From: an uncultured Flavobacteriia bacterium
GTDB taxonomy: Bacteria > Bacteroidota > Bacteroidia > Flavobacteriales_D > Crocinitomicaceae
Direction: 5' to 3'
NCBI GenBank assembly: GCA_937975705.1
Contig: CALJTX010000055.1
Coordinates: forward strand, 1 to 19,074
Length of the DNA stretch: 19,074 nucleotides
In this document: positions 6,091-14,568 of the stretch, piece after piece
How the letters are laid out: every line of letters begins with the position of its first letter
How positions within the stretch are numbered: position 1 is the first letter of the stretch
Made by a program: the position numbers and the translations under genes
The notes under the pieces: generated by a model
What the model saw: only the letters and a program-made list of their open reading frames with translations
Database searches by the model: none
Told to the model about the DNA's origin: nothing

Positions 6091-7133
6091 CCAAGCAATT
6101 ACATCTCTTTGTTTTACTTTTTGTCTCCATATCTTTATTGGCTTGCAAAGAGAAACCAAAGCCCAAACCGCCCATGCCACCCACGCCAACAACTTTCTTC
6201 AACGGAGCAGACATCAGTTGGCTTGCCCAAATGGAAGCAACGGGTTATGTCTTTTACGATGAAAATGGCAACCCTGCTGATTGCCTAGATTTATTAATGG
6301 CCAGAGGCATCAATGCGGTGCGTTTGCGCGTGTTTGTGCACCCGAGCAATGACAAAATCAGCGGGCACTGCAGCCCTGAAGAAACCACACAAATGGCAGC
6401 ACGCGCCAAAGAAAAAGGGCTCGATGTCATGATTGACTTCCATTATTCAGACACCTGGGCTGACCCCGCGCACCAAACCAAACCTTCGACTTGGGCCAAT
6501 GTTTCGTTTGCTGCCTTACAAGATTCGCTCTACGCGCACACACAATACACCCTCAACTTACTCAAACAGGCTGGTGTAACACCCAAGTGGGTTCAGATCG
6601 GCAACGAAATTCCGAGCGGAATGCTTTGGCCTTCTGGGCATATCGACAACCCGCAGCAACTAGCGCAGCTCATCAATAAAGGTCATCAGGCTGTGAAAGA
6701 CATCGATACGAGCATTCAAACAATTGTGCATATCGATCAAGGCAATGACAACGCGCGTTTTCGTTGGTTCTATGACCTCATGACCCAAAATGGCGCGCAG
6801 TTTGACATCATTGGCGCGTCTTACTACCCTTATTGGCTCGGCTCAGACTACACTGTGACCATTGCTGATTTAAGCCTCAATTTAAAAGACATGGTGACGC
6901 GCTACAACAAACCTGTCATGATTGTAGAGGTGGGTGGCGATTACTGGCAGGTTCAAAACTCCAAAGACCTCTTGATCGCCACAATTGGAGCGGCCAAAGA
7001 TGTGCCAAATAATGGATGTTTGGGCGTTTTTTACTGGGAACCACAGGGCGCCAAACCCTGGAGTGGCTACCAACTCAATTGCTGGCAAGACAACGGCCGC
7101 CCCTCACCTGCCCTCGACGCATTCCTGTATTAA
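6087..7133 (+). CDS. GH53 endo-beta-1,4-galactanase, lipoprotein
   Basis: This 348-aa protein starts with a lipoprotein signal (hydrophobic stretch, then LLAC with the lipidated Cys20), followed by a Lys/Pro-rich linker (residues 21-36) and a TIM-barrel catalytic domain. GH53 signatures are clear: FFNGADISWLAQME, GINAVRLRVFVHP, DFHYSDTWADPAHQ, the acid/base Glu174 in VQIGNEIPSGMLWP, and the nucleophile Glu281 in IVEVGGDY. Family members cut beta-1,4-linked galactose in type I arabinogalactan, a pectin side chain. The lipid anchor places it on the cell surface or in the periplasm; the absence of an acidic surface-export signal (Lys-Glu-Lys after Cys) leaves this open. It overlaps galM by four bases and precedes the GH2 gene by 18 bases. 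No carbohydrate-binding module is attached. Confidence 0.95.
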   Translation: MTKQLHLFVLLFVSISLLACKEKPKPKPPMPPTPTTFFNGADISWLAQMEATGYVFYDENGNPADCLDLLMARGINAVRLRVFVHPSNDKISGHCSPEETTQMAARAKEKGLDVMIDFHYSDTWADPAHQTKPSTWANVSFAALQDSLYAHTQYTLNLLKQAGVTPKWVQIGNEIPSGMLWPSGHIDNPQQLAQLINKGHQAVKDIDTSIQTIVHIDQGNDNARFRWFYDLMTQNGAQFDIIGASYYPYWLGSDYTVTIADLSLNLKDMVTRYNKPVMIVEVGGDYWQVQNSKDLLIATIGAAKDVPNNGCLGVFYWEPQGAKPWSGYQLNCWQDNGRPSPALDAFLY

Positions 7134-7151
7134 CCTCTCCTATTTTTAGTA

Positions 7152-9407
7152 ATGAGAACCTTCTTCCTTGTTATATTTTTTTTGAGTATCTCCGTTTCCT
7201 TCGGACAACTCAAAAAAACGCTCTTCAACGACAATTGGGAATTTCAAGCAAAACCCTCTGACCCTGTTTCCATCGTCTCGTTGCCACATACGCCCAAAAT
7301 AGAACCTTTGGTAATGAAAGGACAATTTACCGGTGAATTGATTTACCGCAAGCGCTTTGATTATCCTTTGGACAACGGCAAACGCCTCCTCCTTGAATTT
7401 GAAGGTGCCATGCATACGGCAAGCGTTGCTTTGAATGGCAAAATCATCGGTAGCCATGTGGGTGGTTACTTGCCTTTTGAGGTGGATTTAAGTGAAGAAC
7501 TACGAGATTCTGCAAATGTATTAGAGGTTTTTCTGGACAACCGTGAAGACCCCACTATTCCACCTGGAAAACCCTTGAAAGACCTCGATTTTTATTACCA
7601 TGCCGGCATTTACCGCAATGTATGGTTAAAAGAAGTGGGTGGCGTTCAAATACAATATCCTTATTTTCAAACCATCGAAGCCAGTGCATCATCGGCTACA
7701 CTTCAGCTAGATGTCGAGTTAAAGTATGGACCAGATTGGATCAGCTTGCCGCTTCAAGTTCAGGCAAAATTAGGAGCTGCCATATTCACACTTACCAACA
7801 AAACATTCATAGATTCCACCAATGTTATTTCCTATACCGGTAAAATAAACTTGAAAACACCTCAATTGTGGTCACCTTCAGATCCGAATCTCTATGATTT
7901 AAAGATTGATGTCATTTATGCACATGACACCATTGCAAGGCAAGTTTTAAAAGTAGGCATTCGCAAGGCCGAACTAAAGCCCGATGGTTTTTACTTGAAT
8001 GGATCAAAATTGTTTTTGAGCGGCACCAACAGACATCAAGAATACCCTTATGTGGGTTATGCTGTCCCGGATAATGCGCAAAAACGAGATGCGCAATTGA
8101 TCAAGGATGCAGGTTTCAATTTTGTAAGGCTGTCACATTATCCGCAAGCACCAGCATTTTATGAGGCTTGTGACGAACTAGGCATCATTGTCATGGATGC
8201 CATTCCTGGTTGGCAATTCTTTGGTCCTCCACCTTTTGAACAAAGATGTAAAACGGACCTCGAGGCGCTAATCCTTAGAGACCGAAACCATCCGAGTGTC
8301 ATTTTTTGGGAAAACTCACTGAACGAAACCGAAATGCCGGAGCAGTTTATGCTCGATATGAATCAGCTTGCCAAGTCACTGCTCAACAACCAAGGTTTTA
8401 CCGCAGGTTGGCTAGATCATCCGAGTTATGATGTATTTATCCCTGCGCGCCAACATGCCAAAGCGCCGGCCTACTGGTCTAACTACAAGCCCAAAGCGAA
8501 GGCGCTGTTTATTGCCGAATACGGAGACTGGGAATATTACGCGCAAAATGCAGGCTTCAATCAAACGCAATTTACCGATTTAGCACCAACGGAAAGAAAC
8601 TCGCGGCATTTGCGTGGGGCATCAGAAAAAGCATTGCTGCAACAAGCCTTCAATTTTCAAGAAGCTTCGAATTCCAACCGCAAGGGCGCAAATAGCATCG
8701 GTGAAGCTAATTGGGTCTGTTTCGACTATAACCGTGGCTACAGTCCTGATTTAGAAGCATCTGGATTATACGACATCACGCGTTTGCCAAAGTATGCCAT
8801 GGATTTTTACAAGAGCCAGGGCCTTCCATTTTCAAAACAACCTTATGTATCCATTGCATCTCGTTGGGACGCCAATTCCAGTAATACCGTTACAGTTTAC
8901 TCCAATTGCCCGAGTGTGTCTTTGTTTTTAAATGACAAGCAAGTCGCCCTGCAAAAACAAACGCGCAACGAAGCTTCGACCTATTTAGATGCTCCTCCTT
9001 ACACGTTTGTGCTCCCCCAATATGAGCCGGGAAAACTGAAGGCATACGGGCTCGATCAAAGGCAAATACGCATTGCTTCAGATGAAGTACAGACCCCTGG
9101 AAAACCAACGCGCATTCAATTGGAATTAGATACCCTCAATAAAGGTGTGGCGCTTGAGCAAGCAGATCTTATTTTTGTACGCGCCAAACTTTTCGATGCG
9201 AATGGGACACTAGTTCCGACCAACGCATACAATGTCACTTTCAGCGTTCAGGCGCAAGACGCAGGGCTTGTTTGCCCGGCAATTCAGCCTATTGAGGCCG
9301 GCATAGCATCCGCATTATTGAGAACCGAGGCACCTAAAAACCCGGTGGTTATTAAGGTTGCGCTTCCTTCTTTAGGTTTGACAGATCAACTCATTTGGCA
9401 ACCATGA
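7152..9407 (+). CDS. GH2 beta-galactosidase, secreted
   Basis: This 751-aa glycoside hydrolase has a signal peptide (MRTFFLVIFFLSISVSFG, cleavage before Gln). Next come a jelly-roll sugar-binding domain (about 20-165, with YHAGIYRNVWL), an Ig-like domain, and a TIM barrel (about 270-560). The acid/base Glu392 is in NHPSVIFWENSLNE and the nucleophile Glu456 in LFIAEYGDWEYY. The C-terminus (from about 575) looks like the DUF4982 and GH2 C-terminal Ig-like domains common in Bacteroidota enzymes. The likely job is releasing galactose from galacto-oligosaccharides made by the adjacent GH53. The usual NHPSxxxWSxGNE is varied to a WENSLNE form, so other beta-linked sugars cannot be excluded. The ATGA overlap with galK supports a galactose product. 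Confidence 0.9.
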   Translation: MRTFFLVIFFLSISVSFGQLKKTLFNDNWEFQAKPSDPVSIVSLPHTPKIEPLVMKGQFTGELIYRKRFDYPLDNGKRLLLEFEGAMHTASVALNGKIIGSHVGGYLPFEVDLSEELRDSANVLEVFLDNREDPTIPPGKPLKDLDFYYHAGIYRNVWLKEVGGVQIQYPYFQTIEASASSATLQLDVELKYGPDWISLPLQVQAKLGAAIFTLTNKTFIDSTNVISYTGKINLKTPQLWSPSDPNLYDLKIDVIYAHDTIARQVLKVGIRKAELKPDGFYLNGSKLFLSGTNRHQEYPYVGYAVPDNAQKRDAQLIKDAGFNFVRLSHYPQAPAFYEACDELGIIVMDAIPGWQFFGPPPFEQRCKTDLEALILRDRNHPSVIFWENSLNETEMPEQFMLDMNQLAKSLLNNQGFTAGWLDHPSYDVFIPARQHAKAPAYWSNYKPKAKALFIAEYGDWEYYAQNAGFNQTQFTDLAPTERNSRHLRGASEKALLQQAFNFQEASNSNRKGANSIGEANWVCFDYNRGYSPDLEASGLYDITRLPKYAMDFYKSQGLPFSKQPYVSIASRWDANSSNTVTVYSNCPSVSLFLNDKQVALQKQTRNEASTYLDAPPYTFVLPQYEPGKLKAYGLDQRQIRIASDEVQTPGKPTRIQLELDTLNKGVALEQADLIFVRAKLFDANGTLVPTNAYNVTFSVQAQDAGLVCPAIQPIEAGIASALLRTEAPKNPVVIKVALPSLGLTDQLIWQP

Positions 9408-10546
9408 AACAACTCCGCGTTCAAGCTCCGGGTCGCATCAATTTGTTAGGCGAGCACCTCGATTACAACCACGGCATTGTGCTGCCTGCAGCCATTGACC
9501 GCTATTTTGAATTCGATTTTATTGAAACTGATGGCCCTGTTTTTTTAATTGAGGCCCTGGACTTAGATGAGCAGTGGGCGTTTTTATGGGCTGAATTAAC
9601 TAATTCAGCAACAAGTGGTTGGAAGAATTATGTGAAGGGTATTTTTCTTTTGTTGGGCTTGGGTTCCCACCCGCCAGCTGCACTACACATCCGTTTCAAG
9701 AGCAATATTCCAATTGGCGCTGGCCTCTCCTCTTCTGCTGCGCTTTGCTGTGGCTTGGCCTTTGGCCTCAATGAGTTTTATGGGCTTGGCAAAACACGCC
9801 TCGAACTGGCCTTGCTCGCCCAACAAACAGAGCATCAGTTTGCGGGTGTCAAGTGTGGCCTTATGGATCAAGTCGCCTCGTTGTTCGGTGAGGCAAACCA
9901 CTTGCTTGCTTTTGATTGCATTAATCATGAAATCACACCTTTTGAATTGCCTTTACACGGCGCACAACTTTTTTTGATTGATTCTAAAGTCAAGCACAAC
10001 CTTGCGGAGTCTGCTTATAACAAAAGAAGGGCAAGCATGGAGCAAGCTTGGACAGTAGCCCAAGACTTTTTTTCGGATGTAAAGAGTTGGCGAGACCTAA
10101 GCGCTGCCAATGCGCAACAACTTTTTGAAAAATTGGATTTGGAGAAGCAAAAGCGTTTGCAATACGTTTTGGAAGAAATCGAGCGCGTACAAGTGGTACA
10201 AAAACTTGCCAGCGCTTTGTCAGCCGAAGCTGTTTCAAGTGAGCTAGAAGAATTACTTCGGCAATTAGGCGCTTGTTTGTCGCAGACACACATGGGGCTC
10301 AGCGTTCTGTACGAAGTGAGTTGTGCAGAGCTTGATTTTCTGCAAGACCAAATCACCAAGCGTACTGGAGTGTATGGTGCGCGCATGATGGGTGGCGGTT
10401 TTGGCGGTTGTTTGTTGGTATTGGCCAATACTGAATTTATGTACTCAAGTGCGCTGCCTTCAATTTTCTCGGCTTACCAACGCCAATTTGGCATCAATGC
10501 GGAGCACTACCCGATTCAAATTGCCAATGGCGTCCAACTTATTTAA
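9404..10546 (+). CDS. galK: Galactokinase
   Basis: This 380-aa GHMP kinase phosphorylates galactose at C1 with ATP. The galactokinase signature APGRINLLGEHLDYNHG is at 8-24 (Arg11, Glu17, Asp20), the ATP loop PIGAGLSSSAAL in the first third, the catalytic aspartate in CGLMDQVASLFGE (Asp155), and the third GHMP motif GARMMGGGFGGC near the C-terminus. The frame extends to a TTG at 9395, but the ATG at 9404 overlaps the GH2 stop as ATGA and gives the expected N-terminus. The stop is two bases before galT. It is cytosolic and complete. No substituted active-site residue is seen. Confidence 0.96.
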   Translation: MKQLRVQAPGRINLLGEHLDYNHGIVLPAAIDRYFEFDFIETDGPVFLIEALDLDEQWAFLWAELTNSATSGWKNYVKGIFLLLGLGSHPPAALHIRFKSNIPIGAGLSSSAALCCGLAFGLNEFYGLGKTRLELALLAQQTEHQFAGVKCGLMDQVASLFGEANHLLAFDCINHEITPFELPLHGAQLFLIDSKVKHNLAESAYNKRRASMEQAWTVAQDFFSDVKSWRDLSAANAQQLFEKLDLEKQKRLQYVLEEIERVQVVQKLASALSAEAVSSELEELLRQLGACLSQTHMGLSVLYEVSCAELDFLQDQITKRTGVYGARMMGGGFGGCLLVLANTEFMYSSALPSIFSAYQRQFGINAEHYPIQIANGVQLI

Positions 10547-10548
10547 TC

Positions 10549-11598
10549 ATGACATTTTCTGATCTTTCTCAAACACCACACCGCCGTTACAACCCGCTAC
10601 TCGACGAATGGGTGTTGGTATCTCCGCAGCGAAACTTGCGGCCTTGGCAGGGTCAAAATGAATCCGTGGCAATAGATACACGACCGGAATATGACGCCAA
10701 CTGCTATTTGTGCCCTGGAAATCAGCGTTCTAATGCTGTGTTAAACCCAAATTATAGCGGGTGTTTTGTTTTTGACAATGATTTTCCTGCACTACAAACC
10801 AATCCAAGCTCAGTACCAAGCACCTTAACGACTGATTCAGCCAGCTTTTTTCAGCACAAAAGTGCGCGAGGCGTCAATCGGGTGCTTTGTTATTCAGCTC
10901 AGCATAACCTCACGATGTCTGGCCTTTCTTTTTCTGAACTCATCGCGGTAGTGGAGACCTGGAAGGCACAATTTATTGAATTAGCAGCCCTTCCTCACAT
11001 AGACTATGTTCAAATTTTTGAAAACAAAGGCGCCGTCATGGGGTGTAGTAACCCGCATCCGCACGGACAAATTTGGGCTCAAGAAGGTATACCATCTTTA
11101 GTAGCCAGAACCCAAAAACAACTTCAAAATTATTGGTCAAAGGAGCAAGAACCTCTACTGAACGCATACCTGCGTGCAGAGTTAGCTGCACAAGAGCGCA
11201 TCGTTTACCAAAATGAGCATTTTGTGGTCCTCGTTCCGTATTGGGCTGTATGGCCTTTTGAAACATTGGTTTTACCCACCACACCTATTGCCGATTTCAG
11301 TGGGCTCAATTCAGAAGCAATAATTGGTTTGGCAACAGCACTTTCTGGTCTCACAAAGGCATATGATGCCGTATTTAATTGTGACTTTCCCTACTCAGCT
11401 GGTTTTCACCAAGCGCCCTGTGACGGTTTGGCACATCCGGAATGGACCCTTCATTTACATTTTTATCCTCCGCTTATGCGCTCCGCTAGTATCAAGAAGT
11501 TCCAGGTTGGTTATGAAATGCTTGCCGAGGCGCAGCGAGATATGACCGCTGAACAAAGTGCAGCCTTACTCAGGGCTTGCTTTGACACCTTGGTCTAA
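10549..11598 (+). CDS. galT: Galactose-1-phosphate uridylyltransferase
   Basis: This 349-aa enzyme exchanges UDP-glucose and galactose-1-phosphate for UDP-galactose and glucose-1-phosphate (Leloir pathway). The zinc site is retained: Cys52 and Cys55 in CYLCPG, His119 in SAQHNLTM, His170. The active-site motif NPHPHGQ gives the nucleophile His172 and Gln174. FHQAPCDG and the late HPEWTLHLHFYPPLMRS (conserved histidines) match the family. Length equals that of the E. coli enzyme (348 aa). It is the last gene of the galactan operon. Its final 33 bases overlap the end of dnaE2 on the opposite strand, so no terminator separates the two convergent operons. Confidence 0.96.
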   Translation: MTFSDLSQTPHRRYNPLLDEWVLVSPQRNLRPWQGQNESVAIDTRPEYDANCYLCPGNQRSNAVLNPNYSGCFVFDNDFPALQTNPSSVPSTLTTDSASFFQHKSARGVNRVLCYSAQHNLTMSGLSFSELIAVVETWKAQFIELAALPHIDYVQIFENKGAVMGCSNPHPHGQIWAQEGIPSLVARTQKQLQNYWSKEQEPLLNAYLRAELAAQERIVYQNEHFVVLVPYWAVWPFETLVLPTTPIADFSGLNSEAIIGLATALSGLTKAYDAVFNCDFPYSAGFHQAPCDGLAHPEWTLHLHFYPPLMRSASIKKFQVGYEMLAEAQRDMTAEQSAALLRACFDTLV

Positions 11599-14538
11599 AC
11601 TGATGCGGATGTCTTCCATAAAAGGCAACTTGGTCATGGTTCTGACTTCTAAAGTATGGTATTCGTATTCCGCGGTAATTTTCCCTTCGATACGGTAGAT
11701 CCCCTTGCCATAAAAGGGAAAAGCAAGTACAATTTGCGGGAAATGAACGGTGTCTATGAAGTCGCCGTTAGGGTCGAGAAAGGTACCGAAATTCATGAGG
11801 TCTCCTTTGCTGGTCTTGGTTTGCTTGATACTGACTAAATACCCAAAGCTCAACACATTTTTACCTATGTATTGGCTGAAATCTTTGGCATAGCTGAACG
11901 GCTTTTGGATCTTTTCTTTTAAAAGTGCAAAAGGATCGCAGAGCGGAAAACCGAGGAGTTCAAATTGCTCAAAGGTGATTTCGAGGGGGTGTTCTTCTAG
12001 TTCGGGTAAGTGCTGTTGCTTTTGCCGCACTTCAAATAATTCGGGTTTTTGTTGTCCTTTAAAAGCTTTATTGTGAAAGAAATATGCCTGCCACAAGAGT
12101 GCTTTGCGCGCTTTTTTAAAACTGCGCAATGCGTCTATTCTGATCAAGAGACTCAGTTGCTCAAGTGGGATATACACTCTTTTTAAGAGGTTTTCAAGAC
12201 TGAAAAAAATACCGTTTTGAACGCGTTCTAGCAGGAGTTTTTCAATGAGCGCAGCTTCTATGCCGGATACTAAATTAAAACCAAGGATCAGGCGCTCGCC
12301 GATGAGTGAACAATGATAGGAGCCCTCATTGATGCAGGGCGCTGTGATTTGTGCGCCAAAGCGACGGGCTTCATGGACATAGATTTCGGTACGGTAATAG
12401 CCCCCAAAGTTATTGATGCAGGCCGTGAGGTAAGCCAACGGATGGTGTGCCTTGAGGTACAAACTCTGGTAGCTTTCTACGGCATAAGAAGCGGAGTGGC
12501 CTTTGGAGAAGGCATAACCTGCAAAACTTTCGATTTGTCGCCAGATGTCCGAAGCAAATTGCGCTTCGTGGCCGCGCTGCAAGCAAGCGTCTAAAAAACG
12601 GGTTTTGACTTGCAGAAACTCTGAGCGCGAGCGAAACTTGCCGGACATCCCGCGGCGCAAAACATCAGCCTCGGCTAAGCTGAGCCCCGCTAAGTAATGC
12701 GCGACTTTAATGACGTCTTCTTGGTAAACCATGACGCCATAGGTTTCGGGCATGATAGCCAAAAGCAGTGGGTGGATTTCTTTGCGGCGTTCGGGTTCGC
12801 GGTGCCGCAAGACATATTGGCGCATCATGCCCGATTGCGCTACACCTGGACGGATAATAGAGCTTGCGGCAACAAGGGCGAGGTAGTTGTCTACCTGGAG
12901 CTTGATGAGCAACATGCGCATCGCTGGAGACTCCACGTAAAAACAGCCGAGGGCCCAGCCATTGCGCAGAAATTGTGCAATTTTTTGATCTTGCTTTAAA
13001 ATGGAAATATTGTGGATGTCTGGCGGGGCTTGTGTAGGGTTGCTTTGCCGCACGATGTCGAGGGCCTCGGAAATTTTGCCCAAACCGCGCTGGCTCAGGA
13101 CATCGAATTTATAGAGCCCGACGTCTTCGGCTTCTAGCATCGAGAATTGGGTGCAGGGATAGCCTTTTGGCGGCAAGAAACACGCGGCAAATACAGCGAG
13201 AGGGTGCTCGCTAATGACGATGCCGCCGGCGTGTACGCTCAGGTGTGCTGGCAAGCCTTCGATGTATTTGGCATAGCGCAAAATGAGCGCCCCTAGCTCG
13301 GTGAACTCCGCGATACTGCCCCTGCCCCTGCTGAGTGTTTTGCTGGCGCCGGCGGGCAAGCCAAAAACCTTGCTGAGTTCGTGGATGCAAGCGCGGTATT
13401 GAAAGGTGCTGTAGGTGCAAAGCCAAGCGGCATTGGGGTAGCGTGCAAAAATGTAACGAACGACGTCGTCGCGGTCTTTCCAGGAGAAATCAATGTCGAA
13501 GTCCGGTGGGTTTTTGCGGTAGAGGTTGATGAAGCGCTCAAAATAGAGGTCGAGCTCTAAGGGGTCGACATCGGTAATGCGCAAGAGATAAGCCACAATG
13601 CTGTTGGCGCCGCTCCCCCGCCCCACATAAAAATAACCTTTGCTGCGCGCATAGGAAGTGAAATCATGGGTGATGAGAAAATAAGAGAGGTAGTTTTTCT
13701 CAGCGATGATATCGAGTTCCATTTCGATGCGCGCAATGATTTCGTCGGTGATGGTGCTGTAGCGATAGGCCAAGCCTTCGGCGCAAAGTTCTTTTAACTG
13801 CTGAAAATCGGCGGCTTTGGAACCGTGGATGTGGGCGGGTTGCTGGGGTGCAGCTTCTTCACCAAATTCAAAGTGTATCTTGCATTTGGCAAGCAGTACT
13901 TGGGTATTTGTAAAAAGTTCAGGCGCCGCCGCAAAAGCTTCCGCACACTGCGCAGCAGACAGCAGGCGTTCGGTTGGCGGCGCTTGGGCTTGGGCGGGCA
14001 ACTGAGAAAGCAGGCAGTTGTGGGTAATGGCGCGCAGCAAGCGGTGGGTGTTGTGGTCGCGTTTGTGGCGGAAGGTCATGGGGAGGTCGGCAACGTATTT
14101 ATGGGCTTCAAAACGGGCTTGCTGCAACTGCCACTTAAGGATTTGTGAGGCTTGAATAGCGATAAATTCGTGCGCGCGCAAGTGTGCGGGTTGCTGTTCA
14201 AAAGGATACCACACCAAGCAGTTTAAAAATGCAGGCAGTGGCAGTTCAAAAGCTTGGGCCTGCAGCAAATGCTGGGTCAGAAAGGTATTGAGTTCTTGGA
14301 AGCCGTTGTTGTTGGAGGCAATAATAGTGGCGAGGTGCTGCAGGCCATTGCGGAGTTCTAGACCCAAAAGCGGTTGCAAGCCTGCTGCTTGTGCGGCGCG
14401 CACGAAAGCCAAGCCCGAACCCGTGTGGTTGATATCGGTGAGCAAGAGCTGCTGGTGCCCATTTTGCTGGGCCCACAGCACCAATTCTTCGGGCTTGAGT
14501 ATGCCGTAGCCTAAACTGAAACAAGAGTGTACGCGCAT
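11566..14538 (-). CDS. dnaE2: Error-prone DNA polymerase III alpha subunit (DnaE2/ImuC type)
   Basis: At 990 aa this C-family polymerase is shorter than replicative DnaE (about 1160 aa). It has an N-terminal PHP domain (from residue 1), the palm with catalytic Asp348 and Asp350 (PDFDIDF) and a third aspartate in LYKFDVLSQRGL (Asp479), fingers (EDVIKVAHYLAGLSLAEADVLRRGMSGK, GYAFSKGHSASYAVESYQSLYLKAHHP), a helix-hairpin-helix region (about 760-800) and an OB fold (about 890-980), but no tau-binding C-terminal domain. The PHP metal site is degraded: MRVHS in place of HxHS and LTDIN in place of LTDH. The only in-frame start after the dinB stop is the ATG at 14538. It follows dinB by 30 bases, which points to a translesion-synthesis role after DNA damage. 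G+C content is high in its 5' half. Confidence 0.93.
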   Translation of the reverse strand: MRVHSCFSLGYGILKPEELVLWAQQNGHQQLLLTDINHTGSGLAFVRAAQAAGLQPLLGLELRNGLQHLATIIASNNNGFQELNTFLTQHLLQAQAFELPLPAFLNCLVWYPFEQQPAHLRAHEFIAIQASQILKWQLQQARFEAHKYVADLPMTFRHKRDHNTHRLLRAITHNCLLSQLPAQAQAPPTERLLSAAQCAEAFAAAPELFTNTQVLLAKCKIHFEFGEEAAPQQPAHIHGSKAADFQQLKELCAEGLAYRYSTITDEIIARIEMELDIIAEKNYLSYFLITHDFTSYARSKGYFYVGRGSGANSIVAYLLRITDVDPLELDLYFERFINLYRKNPPDFDIDFSWKDRDDVVRYIFARYPNAAWLCTYSTFQYRACIHELSKVFGLPAGASKTLSRGRGSIAEFTELGALILRYAKYIEGLPAHLSVHAGGIVISEHPLAVFAACFLPPKGYPCTQFSMLEAEDVGLYKFDVLSQRGLGKISEALDIVRQSNPTQAPPDIHNISILKQDQKIAQFLRNGWALGCFYVESPAMRMLLIKLQVDNYLALVAASSIIRPGVAQSGMMRQYVLRHREPERRKEIHPLLLAIMPETYGVMVYQEDVIKVAHYLAGLSLAEADVLRRGMSGKFRSRSEFLQVKTRFLDACLQRGHEAQFASDIWRQIESFAGYAFSKGHSASYAVESYQSLYLKAHHPLAYLTACINNFGGYYRTEIYVHEARRFGAQITAPCINEGSYHCSLIGERLILGFNLVSGIEAALIEKLLLERVQNGIFFSLENLLKRVYIPLEQLSLLIRIDALRSFKKARKALLWQAYFFHNKAFKGQQKPELFEVRQKQQHLPELEEHPLEITFEQFELLGFPLCDPFALLKEKIQKPFSYAKDFSQYIGKNVLSFGYLVSIKQTKTSKGDLMNFGTFLDPNGDFIDTVHFPQIVLAFPFYGKGIYRIEGKITAEYEYHTLEVRTMTKLPFMEDIRISLDQGVKASPE

Positions 14539-14568
14539 TTGCGAAATGATAAATGAATAACTTGCTCT

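Noticed and set aside
9395..9403. TTG start for galK at 9395
   Set aside because: The ATG at 9404 forms an ATGA overlap with the GH2 stop and gives the canonical N-terminus.
10015..10428. 137-codon minus-strand frame inside galK
   Set aside because: Ser- and Cys-rich shadow opposite the highly conserved galactokinase motifs.
12040..12140. Possible frameshift or truncation behind the short DnaE2 length
   Set aside because: The frame is continuous through the OB fold to its stop, and 990 aa suits DnaE2-type proteins that lack the tau-binding domain.
13211..13541. Additional minus-strand frames rich in Arg/His or Ala/Ser within dnaE2
   Set aside because: Alternative-frame products of GC-rich DNA over the conserved DnaE catalytic region.
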